A stretch of DNA of 64,000 nt from Pyrinomonadaceae bacterium. GTDB lineage: Bacteria; Acidobacteriota; Blastocatellia; Pyrinomonadales; Pyrinomonadaceae. Positions 34,093 through 42,037 of this stretch are shown one piece after another. The notes beneath the pieces were generated by a model, which saw nothing but the letters and a program-made list of their open reading frames with translations, did not search any database and was not told where the DNA came from. The DNA lies in contig JACVRN010000008.1 of NCBI GenBank assembly GCA_014534425.1, positions 1 to 64,000 of the forward strand, given 5' to 3'. Positions within the stretch are counted from its first letter, which is position 1, and every line of letters begins with the position of its first letter. A program made the translations under genes and the position numbers.

Positions 34093-37089
34093 CTACTTTT
34101 GATATGCGCCCTGAATAGTTATAGCCAGCCGCTCGGCAGTGATTAGCTGTCGCCAGAATGCGCGAGACTTGATGGCGGACGCGCTGCTGTTGCTGCCTCC
34201 TCCGGCAGAGATGGTGAACGCAGAGCGCACGGCTTCGTCATTCATGTAGCTCAACTGAAGCAGCCGCTCGGACGCCTGCCGGATGTCCGTCTCCTTCAAA
34301 GCTTCGGGCGCGGCATCGTCCACACCGCCGAAGACCGAGCGCAACTCTTGCCTGAGCGCAGAGACTTCGCGCTGGTAAGCGAGCGCGTGCTCACGCACCA
34401 TAGCAATCCATTTAGCGCGTGCCTCGGGCGCGAGTGCCTGAAGCTCTTCCGCCGAAAATCTTCCGGCGAGACGCTTGAGCGCGGAGGCGTGCAGGAGCGC
34501 CTGGCGCGAACGATTCATGACGCGGTTGCTGTAACGGTCTATCTCTTCTTCAACGGCTGCATCGCCCACCACGCGCCCACTAAAATATGCGCGCAGTTCC
34601 GCGTATGCCGGGATTCGATTATTCGGAACCACAACCTCGCGCTCTGTGACGTTCGGCTTTCTGGATTTGTCCTGCTGGTTGCGTACGGCTTCGCCGATTG
34701 TTGCGACCTCGACCCTGACGGCAGGGTTATTGATTATCGGAGAGAGGGCGCGAAGAATCTCTTCCTTGCGCCCCTCCGACTCGACGAGAGCCTCGACGCG
34801 TAGCTGTCCTCCTGCGGTTCGCGCCATGCTCACCTGTTCGCCGAGATTCGCTTTAATACGGTTGAGCAGGTAGGTGACTTCAATCTCAAGCTCAGGCGAC
34901 GCCACTGCGGACGAAGCTTCGGGCGCTGGAGAAGTGGAGTCCTTCAAGCCGTCCTGAGCCTTCGGCTTATCCGTCTCTTTTCTGTCGGAAGGCGAGTTGA
35001 GTTCTGCATCAGGGATGAAGAAAGAGCGGCCAACGTGGCTCTTCGGATATTTTTCGAAAAGCTCTTCTCCGAAGCGGTACTCGTGGCGCGACCCTTCGCG
35101 CTCTATAACAAGCTTCTGCCCGATTGCTCGCAGGTCGCTCTGTCTGAGCGTCAGCGACGCGGACACAAGCGATACAGAATCGCTTCTCTGCGCGCGGCTC
35201 ATTTCGATGACGTACGCGCCAGCCTCTTCTCTGACAGACAGTCCCGCGCTGTTTCCCACGAGCGCCGAAAAATCTTTCGCAGATGCTTCGAGCCGCCACA
35301 ACTCGCCCGTCTCAAGCAGAGCCTTTGCGACCAAAGACGGCGCGGCTCGCTCCTGCGGCTCGTCTCCGTGCTGGTAAACGGTGCTAGTGCCGTTCGTCCT
35401 TATCCATTCGCCCGCGATTAAGTTGCCCTGCTCGTCGTACACGCGCCGCGCCGTCAATTCTCTGGCCGCGCTCTGCCACACCTCTATGCGGTTTCTGGCA
35501 ATCAGGCGAGTCCCGTTATCTCCCCACTCTTCGAACCTTAGACGGCGATGAAAGACCATCTCCGCGTTACCAGAGCGCTTCTCTTCCGCCGCGATTGAGC
35601 TTTGAAGGAGCGACGCCGCGTTTGTCTCTGGCGCACGCATCTTCAGAAAGACGAGCGCGCCTATGAGTAGAAGAGCCAGCGCCGCAGTGACCAGCCCCGG
35701 CCACAGTCGCAAACGTGTGCCGACGAAGCGCCGCCAAGCATCCTTCAGAAATGCGGCGAAGCCCACGTGCGCGTCAGCCTCTTGAGTGTTCACAGGCCGA
35801 CGAGCTTCATCAACGGCTGCCTGTCCGGTTAGCTCTTCCGATAATTCTTCTGCGAGAGCCTCCGCTTTCATGAGCGGGTCGTGATAGGTCGTGTGAAGGG
35901 TCGGCCATTTGTTGTCGAACGAAAGGGTCAGTTCCAGAGAGCGCCCGTCGCTCAATTCCACACGCGTAGGCTGGCGGACTGCGCCTGCGGGCGGAGGCTC
36001 AACATTGAGGAAGAAGAGGCGCACGTCCTGTTCGCTGCACACCTCTACAAAGCCCACGCCCTCCGCAATGCTGATGTCAAGCGTCTGCTCCGTCAACTCC
36101 GAATTGATTCTCTGCGAGCCAAGGATGAAACCGTTGACCAGAAAATATAGCTCCTGCGGCCTGTGCTCGTAGACCTCTCTTGCGCGCCTGCGGTATTTAT
36201 TGAAATGCTCATCGCCGCCACGCTTGTCTCTGCCACGCGCGCCTTTCCCCTTCGGCGCAGAATCCTTTCCAATCATGTCCGGCGGGTGGCGCTCGTTAAG
36301 AGAAGAGAGGCCAAGCAGGGAATTGACAGTTTCAAGACAGGCGCGGCAACTCACAATATGCGCCAGTTGCTTGACGGATAGTTGAGCCGCGTCGTCGCGC
36401 TTGTAAATCCGCTCAAGCTCTGCGCGCTCCAAACAATCGCCCTCTCTTGAATTGAAAATCATGCGGCGCAACTCGCTCAAAAAGTCGCCGGTGCCCTGTA
36501 TGCTGCGCGCTTCTGTGATTTCAGGCGGAGCGCCGTTTATGAATCTCAGCCGCGTGGGGTCGTCCAGGTAGAAGCGCGCTTCGTTGCGCGCGATTCTCAG
36601 CCGCTCGTCCACGGCGCGTCGATTGGTTTTAACTACGCGAGCGATTTCCGAAGGATAGTAGCCGTGAAAGAAGCGAAGGATAAGGATGCTTGCGGCGCGT
36701 GCAGTCTCTTTGCGAACGCAACTGTAATGGCAGACGCGGCGCAAGTCTTCCTGCACCTGAAGCTGCTCGATTGAGCCTACAACGCGCAGCGCCAACTCAA
36801 TCGTGTCATATTCAAAGACGGATAGCTGCTGCAAGCGGCTGCGCGAAGCACGTCGTTCCTGCGAGAGGTGTAAATTTCGCAGCACGTTATACAAATATCC
36901 TTCTAGATTTGTGATGCTGTTTATGTCGGGGCGGGCGACCGTGAAGTGTATGAAAGCCTCTTGAACAATATCTTCGGCCTTCTCCTGGTCTTTTTCGGTC
37001 AAGCGTAGCGCCCAGGAGCGCAACTCTGCGTAGCGCTCTATAAAGATGTCTTCATGGCTTGTGGCGACCGGACGAGGTTTCAGCATCAT
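34093..37089 (-). CDS. ECF sigma factor fused to anti-sigma and membrane-spanning sensor
   Basis: This is a 998-residue fusion. Residues about 15-75 are sigma region 2 (ERYAELRSWALRL, EDIVQEAFIHF) and about 115-170 region 4 (ILILRFFHGYYPSEIARVV). A zinc-binding anti-sigma-like HxxxCxxC motif, HIVSCRAC, is near 244. A basic linker and a FecR-like beta region follow, then one membrane helix (about 463-484, LVTAALALLLIGALVFLKM) and a 500-residue extracytoplasmic part. Normally sigma and anti-sigma are separate proteins. The track starts at GTG 37155; ATG 37089 behind GGGAAG is preferred. Release by proteolysis would be expected, with a CHAT protease and a trypsin-like protease nearby; that link is inferred. 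Confidence 0.85.
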   Translation of the reverse strand: MMLKPRPVATSHEDIFIERYAELRSWALRLTEKDQEKAEDIVQEAFIHFTVARPDINSITNLEGYLYNVLRNLHLSQERRASRSRLQQLSVFEYDTIELALRVVGSIEQLQVQEDLRRVCHYSCVRKETARAASILILRFFHGYYPSEIARVVKTNRRAVDERLRIARNEARFYLDDPTRLRFINGAPPEITEARSIQGTGDFLSELRRMIFNSREGDCLERAELERIYKRDDAAQLSVKQLAHIVSCRACLETVNSLLGLSSLNERHPPDMIGKDSAPKGKGARGRDKRGGDEHFNKYRRRAREVYEHRPQELYFLVNGFILGSQRINSELTEQTLDISIAEGVGFVEVCSEQDVRLFFLNVEPPPAGAVRQPTRVELSDGRSLELTLSFDNKWPTLHTTYHDPLMKAEALAEELSEELTGQAAVDEARRPVNTQEADAHVGFAAFLKDAWRRFVGTRLRLWPGLVTAALALLLIGALVFLKMRAPETNAASLLQSSIAAEEKRSGNAEMVFHRRLRFEEWGDNGTRLIARNRIEVWQSAARELTARRVYDEQGNLIAGEWIRTNGTSTVYQHGDEPQERAAPSLVAKALLETGELWRLEASAKDFSALVGNSAGLSVREEAGAYVIEMSRAQRSDSVSLVSASLTLRQSDLRAIGQKLVIEREGSRHEYRFGEELFEKYPKSHVGRSFFIPDAELNSPSDRKETDKPKAQDGLKDSTSPAPEASSAVASPELEIEVTYLLNRIKANLGEQVSMARTAGGQLRVEALVESEGRKEEILRALSPIINNPAVRVEVATIGEAVRNQQDKSRKPNVTEREVVVPNNRIPAYAELRAYFSGRVVGDAAVEEEIDRYSNRVMNRSRQALLHASALKRLAGRFSAEELQALAPEARAKWIAMVREHALAYQREVSALRQELRSVFGGVDDAAPEALKETDIRQASERLLQLSYMNDEAVRSAFTISAGGGSNSSASAIKSRAFWRQLITAERLAITIQGAYQK

Positions 37090-37182
37090 TCGCGCTTCCC
37101 GGCTTAGACCATTTAGGTTCCTACAATATAAAGACGCACGGAATTTCTCAATCACACGCCAAAATTCTCAAATCTAGCGGCA

Positions 37183-37219
37183 GCGTTACGTTTCTACTGA
37201 GAAAAGCCACTCACGGGTG
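37183..37219 (+). promoter_or_regulatory. Shared regulon motif, copy A
   Basis: GCGTTACGTTT starts a 37-bp block ending AAAGCCACTCACGGGTG. The same layout occurs at 38013, 38888 and 45266. It lies about 60 bp before the first secreted protein gene. It may be an ECF sigma promoter with the two blocks as -35 and -10 elements; this is inferred. Confidence 0.5.
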
Positions 37220-37222
37220 TAA

Positions 37223-37249
37223 GCACGAAACCGGTAGCGGGTCTCGTGC
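37223..37249 (+). promoter_or_regulatory. Leader hairpin, copy A
   Basis: GCACGAAACC and GGTCTCGTGC form a 10-bp stem with one mismatch in the leader of the first secreted protein gene. A near-identical hairpin is at 38053-38079. Confidence 0.45.
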
Positions 37250-37275
37250 AAAATTTGGATTCTCAGGAGGACGTA

Positions 37276-37887
37276 ATGTCGAGAAAACTCAAGGCGCTGA
37301 AGGCGCTGTTCGCATCGGTCGTGATGGTTGTTGCCGCGTCTGCGGCGATGGGTCAACTGGATAAAATAAAGCCGGTTGGTGTTAAGCCCACCCTGGGGTG
37401 CTGCAAATGTCTGGGAGGAACAAACACGCTTGACCTCAGCACAGTAAGCTCAAACAATTGGACTGTGAATGGTAGTCCGGCAATTTTCCTGACAGCGATT
37501 CACCCGCTCTGGAATATTAACCCGGGGCCAGCCAAGTGGATTTCGAGCGCGGCAACGGGCGGTACCGGCACCATGCCTGCCGGGCCTTACGAATACAGAT
37601 TGGAATTCGTGGTTCCGGCCTGCTCGATTGAACAGAAAGTTACCTTGAGCGGAAACTACGGCGGTGACGACGATGTGCAAGTCTTTCTGGATAACGCGCT
37701 GATCTCGCAATGCGTTGGAGGCTGGTGCTTCAATACCCCTAAGAAAACTCTGCCAACCTTCAGCACTGCTGTCGGCTCCGGCTCGCATGTCCTGAGAGTC
37801 AGGGTCGTCAACGGCAGCCCCAGCCCTTCCGGCATGTTCGTCAACGCGAAACTGAGCGGCACCTGTACAAGCCAGCCTACGAAATAA
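37276..37887 (+). CDS. Secreted beta-rich protein of unknown function
   Basis: The 203-residue protein starts at ATG 37276 (CAGGAGG upstream). It has a signal peptide KALFASVVMVVAASAAMGQ. The mature part is beta-rich with aromatic and Gly/Asn turns, GNYGGDDDVQVFLDNALISQC and SGSHVLRVRVVNGSPSPSGM, like galactose-binding or PEP-CTERM-like jelly-roll domains. Six cysteines (CCKC at the mature N-terminus, plus later ones) suggest disulfides or a metal site. Its promoter, leader and signal-peptide coding region are nearly the same as those of the next gene, but the mature proteins are unrelated. Function unknown. Confidence 0.75.
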   Translation: MSRKLKALKALFASVVMVVAASAAMGQLDKIKPVGVKPTLGCCKCLGGTNTLDLSTVSSNNWTVNGSPAIFLTAIHPLWNINPGPAKWISSAATGGTGTMPAGPYEYRLEFVVPACSIEQKVTLSGNYGGDDDVQVFLDNALISQCVGGWCFNTPKKTLPTFSTAVGSGSHVLRVRVVNGSPSPSGMFVNAKLSGTCTSQPTK

Positions 37888-37918
37888 CGAAGAGAGACAA
37901 ACAAAGTCCCGCTCAATC

Positions 37919-37953
37919 AAAAGTCCCATGTCTATTCCTGACATGGGACTTTT
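37919..37953 (+). terminator. Intrinsic terminator
   Basis: AAAAGTCCCATGTC and GACATGGGACTTTT are perfect 14-bp arms with a 7-nt loop. The A/T ends let it act in both directions. Confidence 0.85.
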
Positions 37954-38012
37954 CCATGCAGGAACCTTGCTCGCCTGCTCTCTGGAATACCTGGAAAATA
38001 GTTTGGCGACGG

Positions 38013-38049
38013 GCGTTACGTTTCTTCAGGGGAAAGTCACACATAGATG
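38013..38049 (+). promoter_or_regulatory. Shared regulon motif, copy B
   Basis: GCGTTACGTTT begins a 37-bp block ending AAAGTCACACATAGATG. It lies 58 bp before the second secreted protein gene, in register with copy A. Confidence 0.5.
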
Positions 38050-38052
38050 CAA

Positions 38053-38079
38053 GCACGAAACCGAAATTGAGTCTCGTGC
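38053..38079 (+). promoter_or_regulatory. Leader hairpin, copy B
   Basis: GCACGAAAC pairs with GTCTCGTGC (one mismatch), matching the hairpin at 37223. The loop differs while the stem is kept, which hints at a structural role. Confidence 0.45.
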
Positions 38080-38106
38080 AAAATTCAAGTTTCTCAGGAG
38101 GACGTA

Positions 38107-38793
38107 ATGTCAGGAAAACTCAACGCGCTGAAGGCGCTGTTCGCATTTGCCGTGCTGGCCGTTATAGTCTCTACAGCAACGGCACAGACTTCAAGGGGCA
38201 ACGCGCAGGGGCGCAGGAACACAATCAGAGCAGCCGTCGTGGCAATCAAGAGAGACGATAGACTGCAACTTGCGGGAGAGAAAGAAAGGTTGATTGCCGC
38301 CATGCAAACCGCTCTTAACAGTACAAGGGAGGGCGGAGTGGTCACGGACATTAAGATTCTCTCTTTTGAAAAGGCCAGCTACCTTGCGGTCTTGATTGAA
38401 AAGCAGGGCACGCTGTATCTGCCGCTTGAGCCTTCGGGCGACGGCTTTGCGGGAATATATTACGTCGGGGACGAAAAATATCTTTACTGCGCTTCGGGCG
38501 GATGCTCGTCCTGCAAGCTGGTGATGACAGGCCAGAACGTTTTAACGGGACAGACAGGGCCGCGCTGCGAGTGCGACGCCGTGACTAATCAAGGGCCTAC
38601 GACAAAGTGTGAATTGAGGCCGCGACTTTACGTCAACAAGCTTGTAGCTTCGTTCAACGATGAGCTTCTAGCCATAGGATTTGAAGAGGCGAATCCCTCT
38701 GCGAACGAACCCGAAAAAACCAACAAGGGTGCGATGCCCGCGCTTGAAGTCTCGCCCGGACGACCCGGCCCAATCAAGCGACCGAACAAGTAA
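38107..38793 (+). CDS. Secreted hypothetical protein with Cys cluster
   Basis: The 228-residue protein has a signal peptide (KALFAFAVLAVIVSTATAQ) almost identical at the DNA level to that of the previous gene. The mature N-terminal part is a basic alpha/beta region (residues 30-110). Cysteines cluster at 140-180 (YCASGGCSSCKL, GPRCECD), possibly a metal or disulfide knot. A Pro-rich tail ends RPGPIKRPNK. No family is recognised. The gene has its own copy of the shared motif and leader hairpin. Confidence 0.75.
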   Translation: MSGKLNALKALFAFAVLAVIVSTATAQTSRGNAQGRRNTIRAAVVAIKRDDRLQLAGEKERLIAAMQTALNSTREGGVVTDIKILSFEKASYLAVLIEKQGTLYLPLEPSGDGFAGIYYVGDEKYLYCASGGCSSCKLVMTGQNVLTGQTGPRCECDAVTNQGPTTKCELRPRLYVNKLVASFNDELLAIGFEEANPSANEPEKTNKGAMPALEVSPGRPGPIKRPNK

Positions 38794-38887
38794 CTATCAT
38801 TCCTTGAGCTTAAAGCTCAGGAGCCGTCGGAGGCCCCTCACCGGCCTCTGGCTACTGCAAACCATTGCATTGGTAAAAACCCTCGCG

Positions 38888-38923
38888 GCGTGACGTTCCT
38901 TCTCGAAAAGTCACATTCAGATG
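38888..38923 (+). promoter_or_regulatory. Shared regulon motif, copy C
   Basis: GCGTGACGTTC followed by AAAGTCACATTCAGATG repeats the two-block layout of copies A and B with two changes in the first block and 1 bp shorter spacing. It lies about 120 bp before the third secreted protein gene. Confidence 0.45.
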
Positions 38924-39042
38924 AATGAACAACTTGTCGGCTAAGGATTCACCCCTAGCTGTCCCGCACAGATGAAGCTATCCAAACGTGCGGCGCAAAA
39001 ATCCTCTAGATAGCGCTGACCCTCAGAGAAAGGAGATTCGAA

Positions 39043-39906
39043 ATGAGAGCATACAGATCAAGTAGAACAAGACCGTTGATTGCTTTAACAGCCCTGGTGA
39101 TGCTCGTCGCGTCGGTGGGCGTCGCTCAGGAACGCCCTGCCACGCCTGGGCCGCAGATGGCGCCGCGACAGACTGAAGGCATAGACCTACAGGCAGAACA
39201 GTACAGAAGGGTATCCACCGTGACACCGAGCGTCACGGAGAGAATCAATGCCAGCGCTGCGAACGTCCGCAACCTTCAAAATATCCTGCTTCGCGTAGAG
39301 GGAGGAAAATATCTGAAGGAACAAGATGCTAAAGAGTTGGAGACGAGCATGAACACCGTTGCACAGGACTTGTACGCGGCCTTTAATGACGCGGTCCAGC
39401 AAGCCGAAGCGGCGGCAAAGTCCGAGGGAAAGAGTGGAGGCACTGCGAACCTGTTGGCCTTTGAGCGAGACGTGGAAGAACAGTTGGTATCAATCCAGAA
39501 GGTCGAGTCAGGGCTTAAGAATATCCAGAGGCAGGTCGAAATCAAGACCTACAAGCTTGAACCGGCTTTTAGACCCGACCTGGCTCCGAACCTCAACCAG
39601 CTAGAACTCAAACAGTTCGGAGAGTTCAGCCATTACGGTTCATATAAAGAGAACTCCGCAGGCTCTTTTGTGAAGCCCTGGTGCGGCAATCCCGCTAACG
39701 CTGCGATGCCTAAGACCGTCGCGCCCTGCGTTTCGCCTTGCTGGAACAAACAATGGGGCGCGTGCCTGACCTGCATTCTTTCAAAGGCACCGTCGGTCGT
39801 AGGCTCCTATAACGCGTTTCAGTCATGCTGGAATAATGCTAAGGCCCCTTGGAAAGCGGTCAAGCAGGCGGGTTGTCTGAGTTCGTTCGTATACGTGCTG
39901 GCCTAA
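39043..39906 (+). CDS. Secreted helical protein with Cys-rich C-terminus
   Basis: The 287-residue protein has a signal peptide (LIALTALVMLVASVGVAQ). A long helical, probably coiled-coil region follows (about 60-185: NASAANVRNLQNILLRVEGG, ERDVEEQLVSIQKVESGLKN). The C-terminal domain of about 80 residues has eight cysteines, for example PCVSPCWNKQWGACLTCIL and QSCWNNAKAPW. The GAAAGGAGA site before the ATG is good. It shares the upstream motif with its two neighbours, so the three exported proteins may act together, perhaps as a signal or structural layer. Function unknown. Confidence 0.75.
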   Translation: MRAYRSSRTRPLIALTALVMLVASVGVAQERPATPGPQMAPRQTEGIDLQAEQYRRVSTVTPSVTERINASAANVRNLQNILLRVEGGKYLKEQDAKELETSMNTVAQDLYAAFNDAVQQAEAAAKSEGKSGGTANLLAFERDVEEQLVSIQKVESGLKNIQRQVEIKTYKLEPAFRPDLAPNLNQLELKQFGEFSHYGSYKENSAGSFVKPWCGNPANAAMPKTVAPCVSPCWNKQWGACLTCILSKAPSVVGSYNAFQSCWNNAKAPWKAVKQAGCLSSFVYVLA

Positions 39907-39964
39907 GCAGCCAACTAAGGTCAGAACGTGTTAGAGGGCCGTCGGTTCAGGCCCTTACAAAATT

Positions 39965-40016
39965 AAGTAATAGTAACCAGCCGGACGATAAGCTCTAGCC
40001 GTCCGGCTGATTACTT
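39965..40016 (+). terminator. Hairpin, probable terminator
   Basis: CAGCCGGACG (39978-39987) pairs with CGTCCGGCTG (40000-40009), and outer AAGTAAT pairs with ATTACTT. The stem is strong but lacks a T tail, so termination is likely but not certain. Confidence 0.5.
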
Positions 40017-40119
40017 CGGCTGCACGCGCTCCTGATAAAAATTCTGAGTATCAAACCTCCTGCAATTGCGCTATTCTGTCGCTGAATTTTCCGACCGCTC
40101 AGACCAAGGCCATCTGCCT

Positions 40120-40674
40120 ATGCCTGACACCAAGGTGAAAAAAGAAGTAACACGGGAAAATTTTGCGAGCTTTCTGGCATGGCTCAGTCCTGATGATGCC
40201 CGTGCGGGCGAAGAGTACGAGCGCCTGCGCTTTCGGCTCTACACCTTTTTCTCACAGCGCCGTTGCAGGTTTTCCGAAGAGTTGACGGACGAAACTATCA
40301 ACCGCGTGATTCTGAAAATCGGTGAAGAGCAGATAGAAAACAAGCTGGCATATTGTTACGGCGTGGCGAGGAATGTCTTCAGGGAATCCTTGAGGAAAGA
40401 GCGCGAGCATCTGGACATTGACGAGGTGGCAATCGCCGCGAGCGCCCCCGAAGAGAAGAGCTTTTCAAGAGAGTGCCTGGACAAATGCCTCGCGGAGCTT
40501 TCGCCTGAGAGCCGCAGTCTTATCCTTGATTACTTCTCCGAAGTCAGGCAGGCGAAGATTGATCTTCATCGCCGCATCTCGGAAAAGCTTGAGATGTCGC
40601 AGACGGCCCTGCGTATGCGAGTCATGCGAATCAAGAAGAACCTGAAGCTGTGCGTGCACGAATGCATGAGCTAA
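40120..40674 (+). CDS. ECF-type sigma factor
   Basis: The protein has 184 residues from ATG 40120; the track begins at a TTG 54 bp earlier. The N-terminal half reads as sigma region 2 (EEYERLRFRLYTFFSQRRC, ELTDETINRVILKI, AYCYGVARNVFRESLRKE). The C-terminal half is region 4 (CLAELSPESRSLILDYFSEV, EKLEMSQTALRMRVMRIKKN). It would direct RNA polymerase to a small regulon, perhaps the promoters carrying the shared GCGTTACGTTT motif. It heads an operon with a membrane TPR protein, a CHAT protease and a zinc-ribbon protein, the usual place for a sigma factor and its membrane regulator. Confidence 0.85.
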   Translation: MPDTKVKKEVTRENFASFLAWLSPDDARAGEEYERLRFRLYTFFSQRRCRFSEELTDETINRVILKIGEEQIENKLAYCYGVARNVFRESLRKEREHLDIDEVAIAASAPEEKSFSRECLDKCLAELSPESRSLILDYFSEVRQAKIDLHRRISEKLEMSQTALRMRVMRIKKNLKLCVHECMS

Positions 40675-40730
40675 AAAACTCGGAGTTACATAACGCCCGA
40701 TAATGACACAATAAATTGGGGCGGCGAATT

Positions 40731-41993
40731 TTGATAGACGAATCCTTAAAGAGCGAAAAGACAGTCCGCGAGTACCTTCTGGGCAGAGTTTCCGACGAAG
40801 CCACGCTCGAAGGGCTTGAGGAACTGTTGTTCACGGATGAAGAGTTCTGCTCCGAGGTAGAGCTTGTGGAAGACTCTCTCATAAATGATTACGTGCTGGG
40901 GCGCATGACGGAAGCGGACGCCGCGAGTTTTAGCGCGACGCTCGCGGACAATCCAGAGAGACGTTTCAAGCTGGAACTGACGGAGGCTTTGAGAGAGAAG
41001 GCTCTGGCAGAGAAGCCCGAAGTTCTGGAAGCCGGGCCGTCATTCTTCGCATCGCTGAAAGCCTTCTTCCGCCAGCCCAAGATGATAGCAACGTTCGCCG
41101 TCCTGCTCATCGCCGCGCTCGTTTCAGTCGTTTACCTGACCAGCAGAAGAAGCAGCAGCACAGGCGCGGACGATCTTGCGGAGTTGCGCCAGATTTATCA
41201 GAAGGAGCGGCCCACGGAGACGCGCATCGCGGAGTTCGGTTACGCGCCCGCAGGCGAGCTACGCGGCGAGCCGGAAGAGAGAGACAGGAGCCGCCTGCGC
41301 CGCATAGAGAACAGTCTGATAGAGGCCACGGAAAAGAGTCCCGGCGCACGGACGCATCACTCGCTAGGCGTCTTTTATCTCACGCAGCGCAAGTACACGG
41401 ACGCTATCAGGGAATTCGAGAGCGCGCTGAAATTTGACGCCAGCAGCGCGAAGATTCACAACGATCTGGGCGCGGCATATTTTGAACTGGCGAAGTCGGG
41501 CGGCAAAGAGAAGAGGCTGGAGAACCTTGGGCGTGCCCTGGAAGAGTTCACGAAGGCAACAGAGTTGGACGGCAATCTCCTTGAGGCGCTTTTTAACAGG
41601 TCGCTGGCGCTACAGGAGTTGCGATTGCCGCGAGAGGCGAAGGAATCGTGGGCGCTCTACTTGCAGAAGGATTCGTCTTCGCCGTGGGCCGAAGAGGCGC
41701 GCAGGCAGATGGCACGGCTCGAAAGCGAGCAGACGCTCTTCAAGACTCCCGAACAGGTCTTGGAAGATTTCCTGGCGGCTTACCGCAACCGTGACGACGC
41801 TCGCGCGCAGAAGATTCATAATGAGACGAAGGGCTTGTTAAAGGAAGCCGCAGTCCCGCTTCAACTCTCGAAGAGATACTTGCTGGCGAAGCGTCAGGGG
41901 GCAGAGCCGGAGGCCAGGGAGAGCCTGGACGCGCTCGCCTACATAGGCAGTTTCGAGCAGTCGCAATCGGACGAGTTTTTTTTTCTGAGTTAG
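40731..41993 (+). CDS. Membrane anti-sigma-like TPR protein, 5' part of a frameshifted gene
   Basis: The protein has 420 residues; the start is probably TTG 40731 (the track uses TTG 40716). The first 90 residues (SEKTVREYLLGRVSDEATLE, DSLINDYVLGRMTEAD) resemble the cytosolic domain of anti-sigma-like regulators. One membrane helix follows (about 118-138), then TPR repeats outside (THHSLGVFYLTQRKYTDAIR, KIHNDLGAAYFELAKSGG). The frame ends just after nine T residues at 41976-41984. The -1 frame is open across this point and continues into the CHAT gene. A slip would give one protein of about 1176 residues. Confidence 0.8.
   Translation: MIDESLKSEKTVREYLLGRVSDEATLEGLEELLFTDEEFCSEVELVEDSLINDYVLGRMTEADAASFSATLADNPERRFKLELTEALREKALAEKPEVLEAGPSFFASLKAFFRQPKMIATFAVLLIAALVSVVYLTSRRSSSTGADDLAELRQIYQKERPTETRIAEFGYAPAGELRGEPEERDRSRLRRIENSLIEATEKSPGARTHHSLGVFYLTQRKYTDAIREFESALKFDASSAKIHNDLGAAYFELAKSGGKEKRLENLGRALEEFTKATELDGNLLEALFNRSLALQELRLPREAKESWALYLQKDSSSPWAEEARRQMARLESEQTLFKTPEQVLEDFLAAYRNRDDARAQKIHNETKGLLKEAAVPLQLSKRYLLAKRQGAEPEARESLDALAYIGSFEQSQSDEFFFLS
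41976..41984 (+). other. T9 slippery run at the junction of the TPR and CHAT frames
   Basis: In the upstream frame the codons are GAG TTT TTT TTT CTG AGT TAG. One extra T, or a -1 slip, gives TCT GAG TTA GCC and an open frame to the end of the CHAT gene. Nine identical bases are enough for polymerase slippage in many bacteria; assembly error is the alternative. Confidence 0.6.
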
Positions 41994-42037
41994 CCGGATT
42001 TTACGCAGGCGTCGGCGCGGATAAGATTGAAGGGCTG

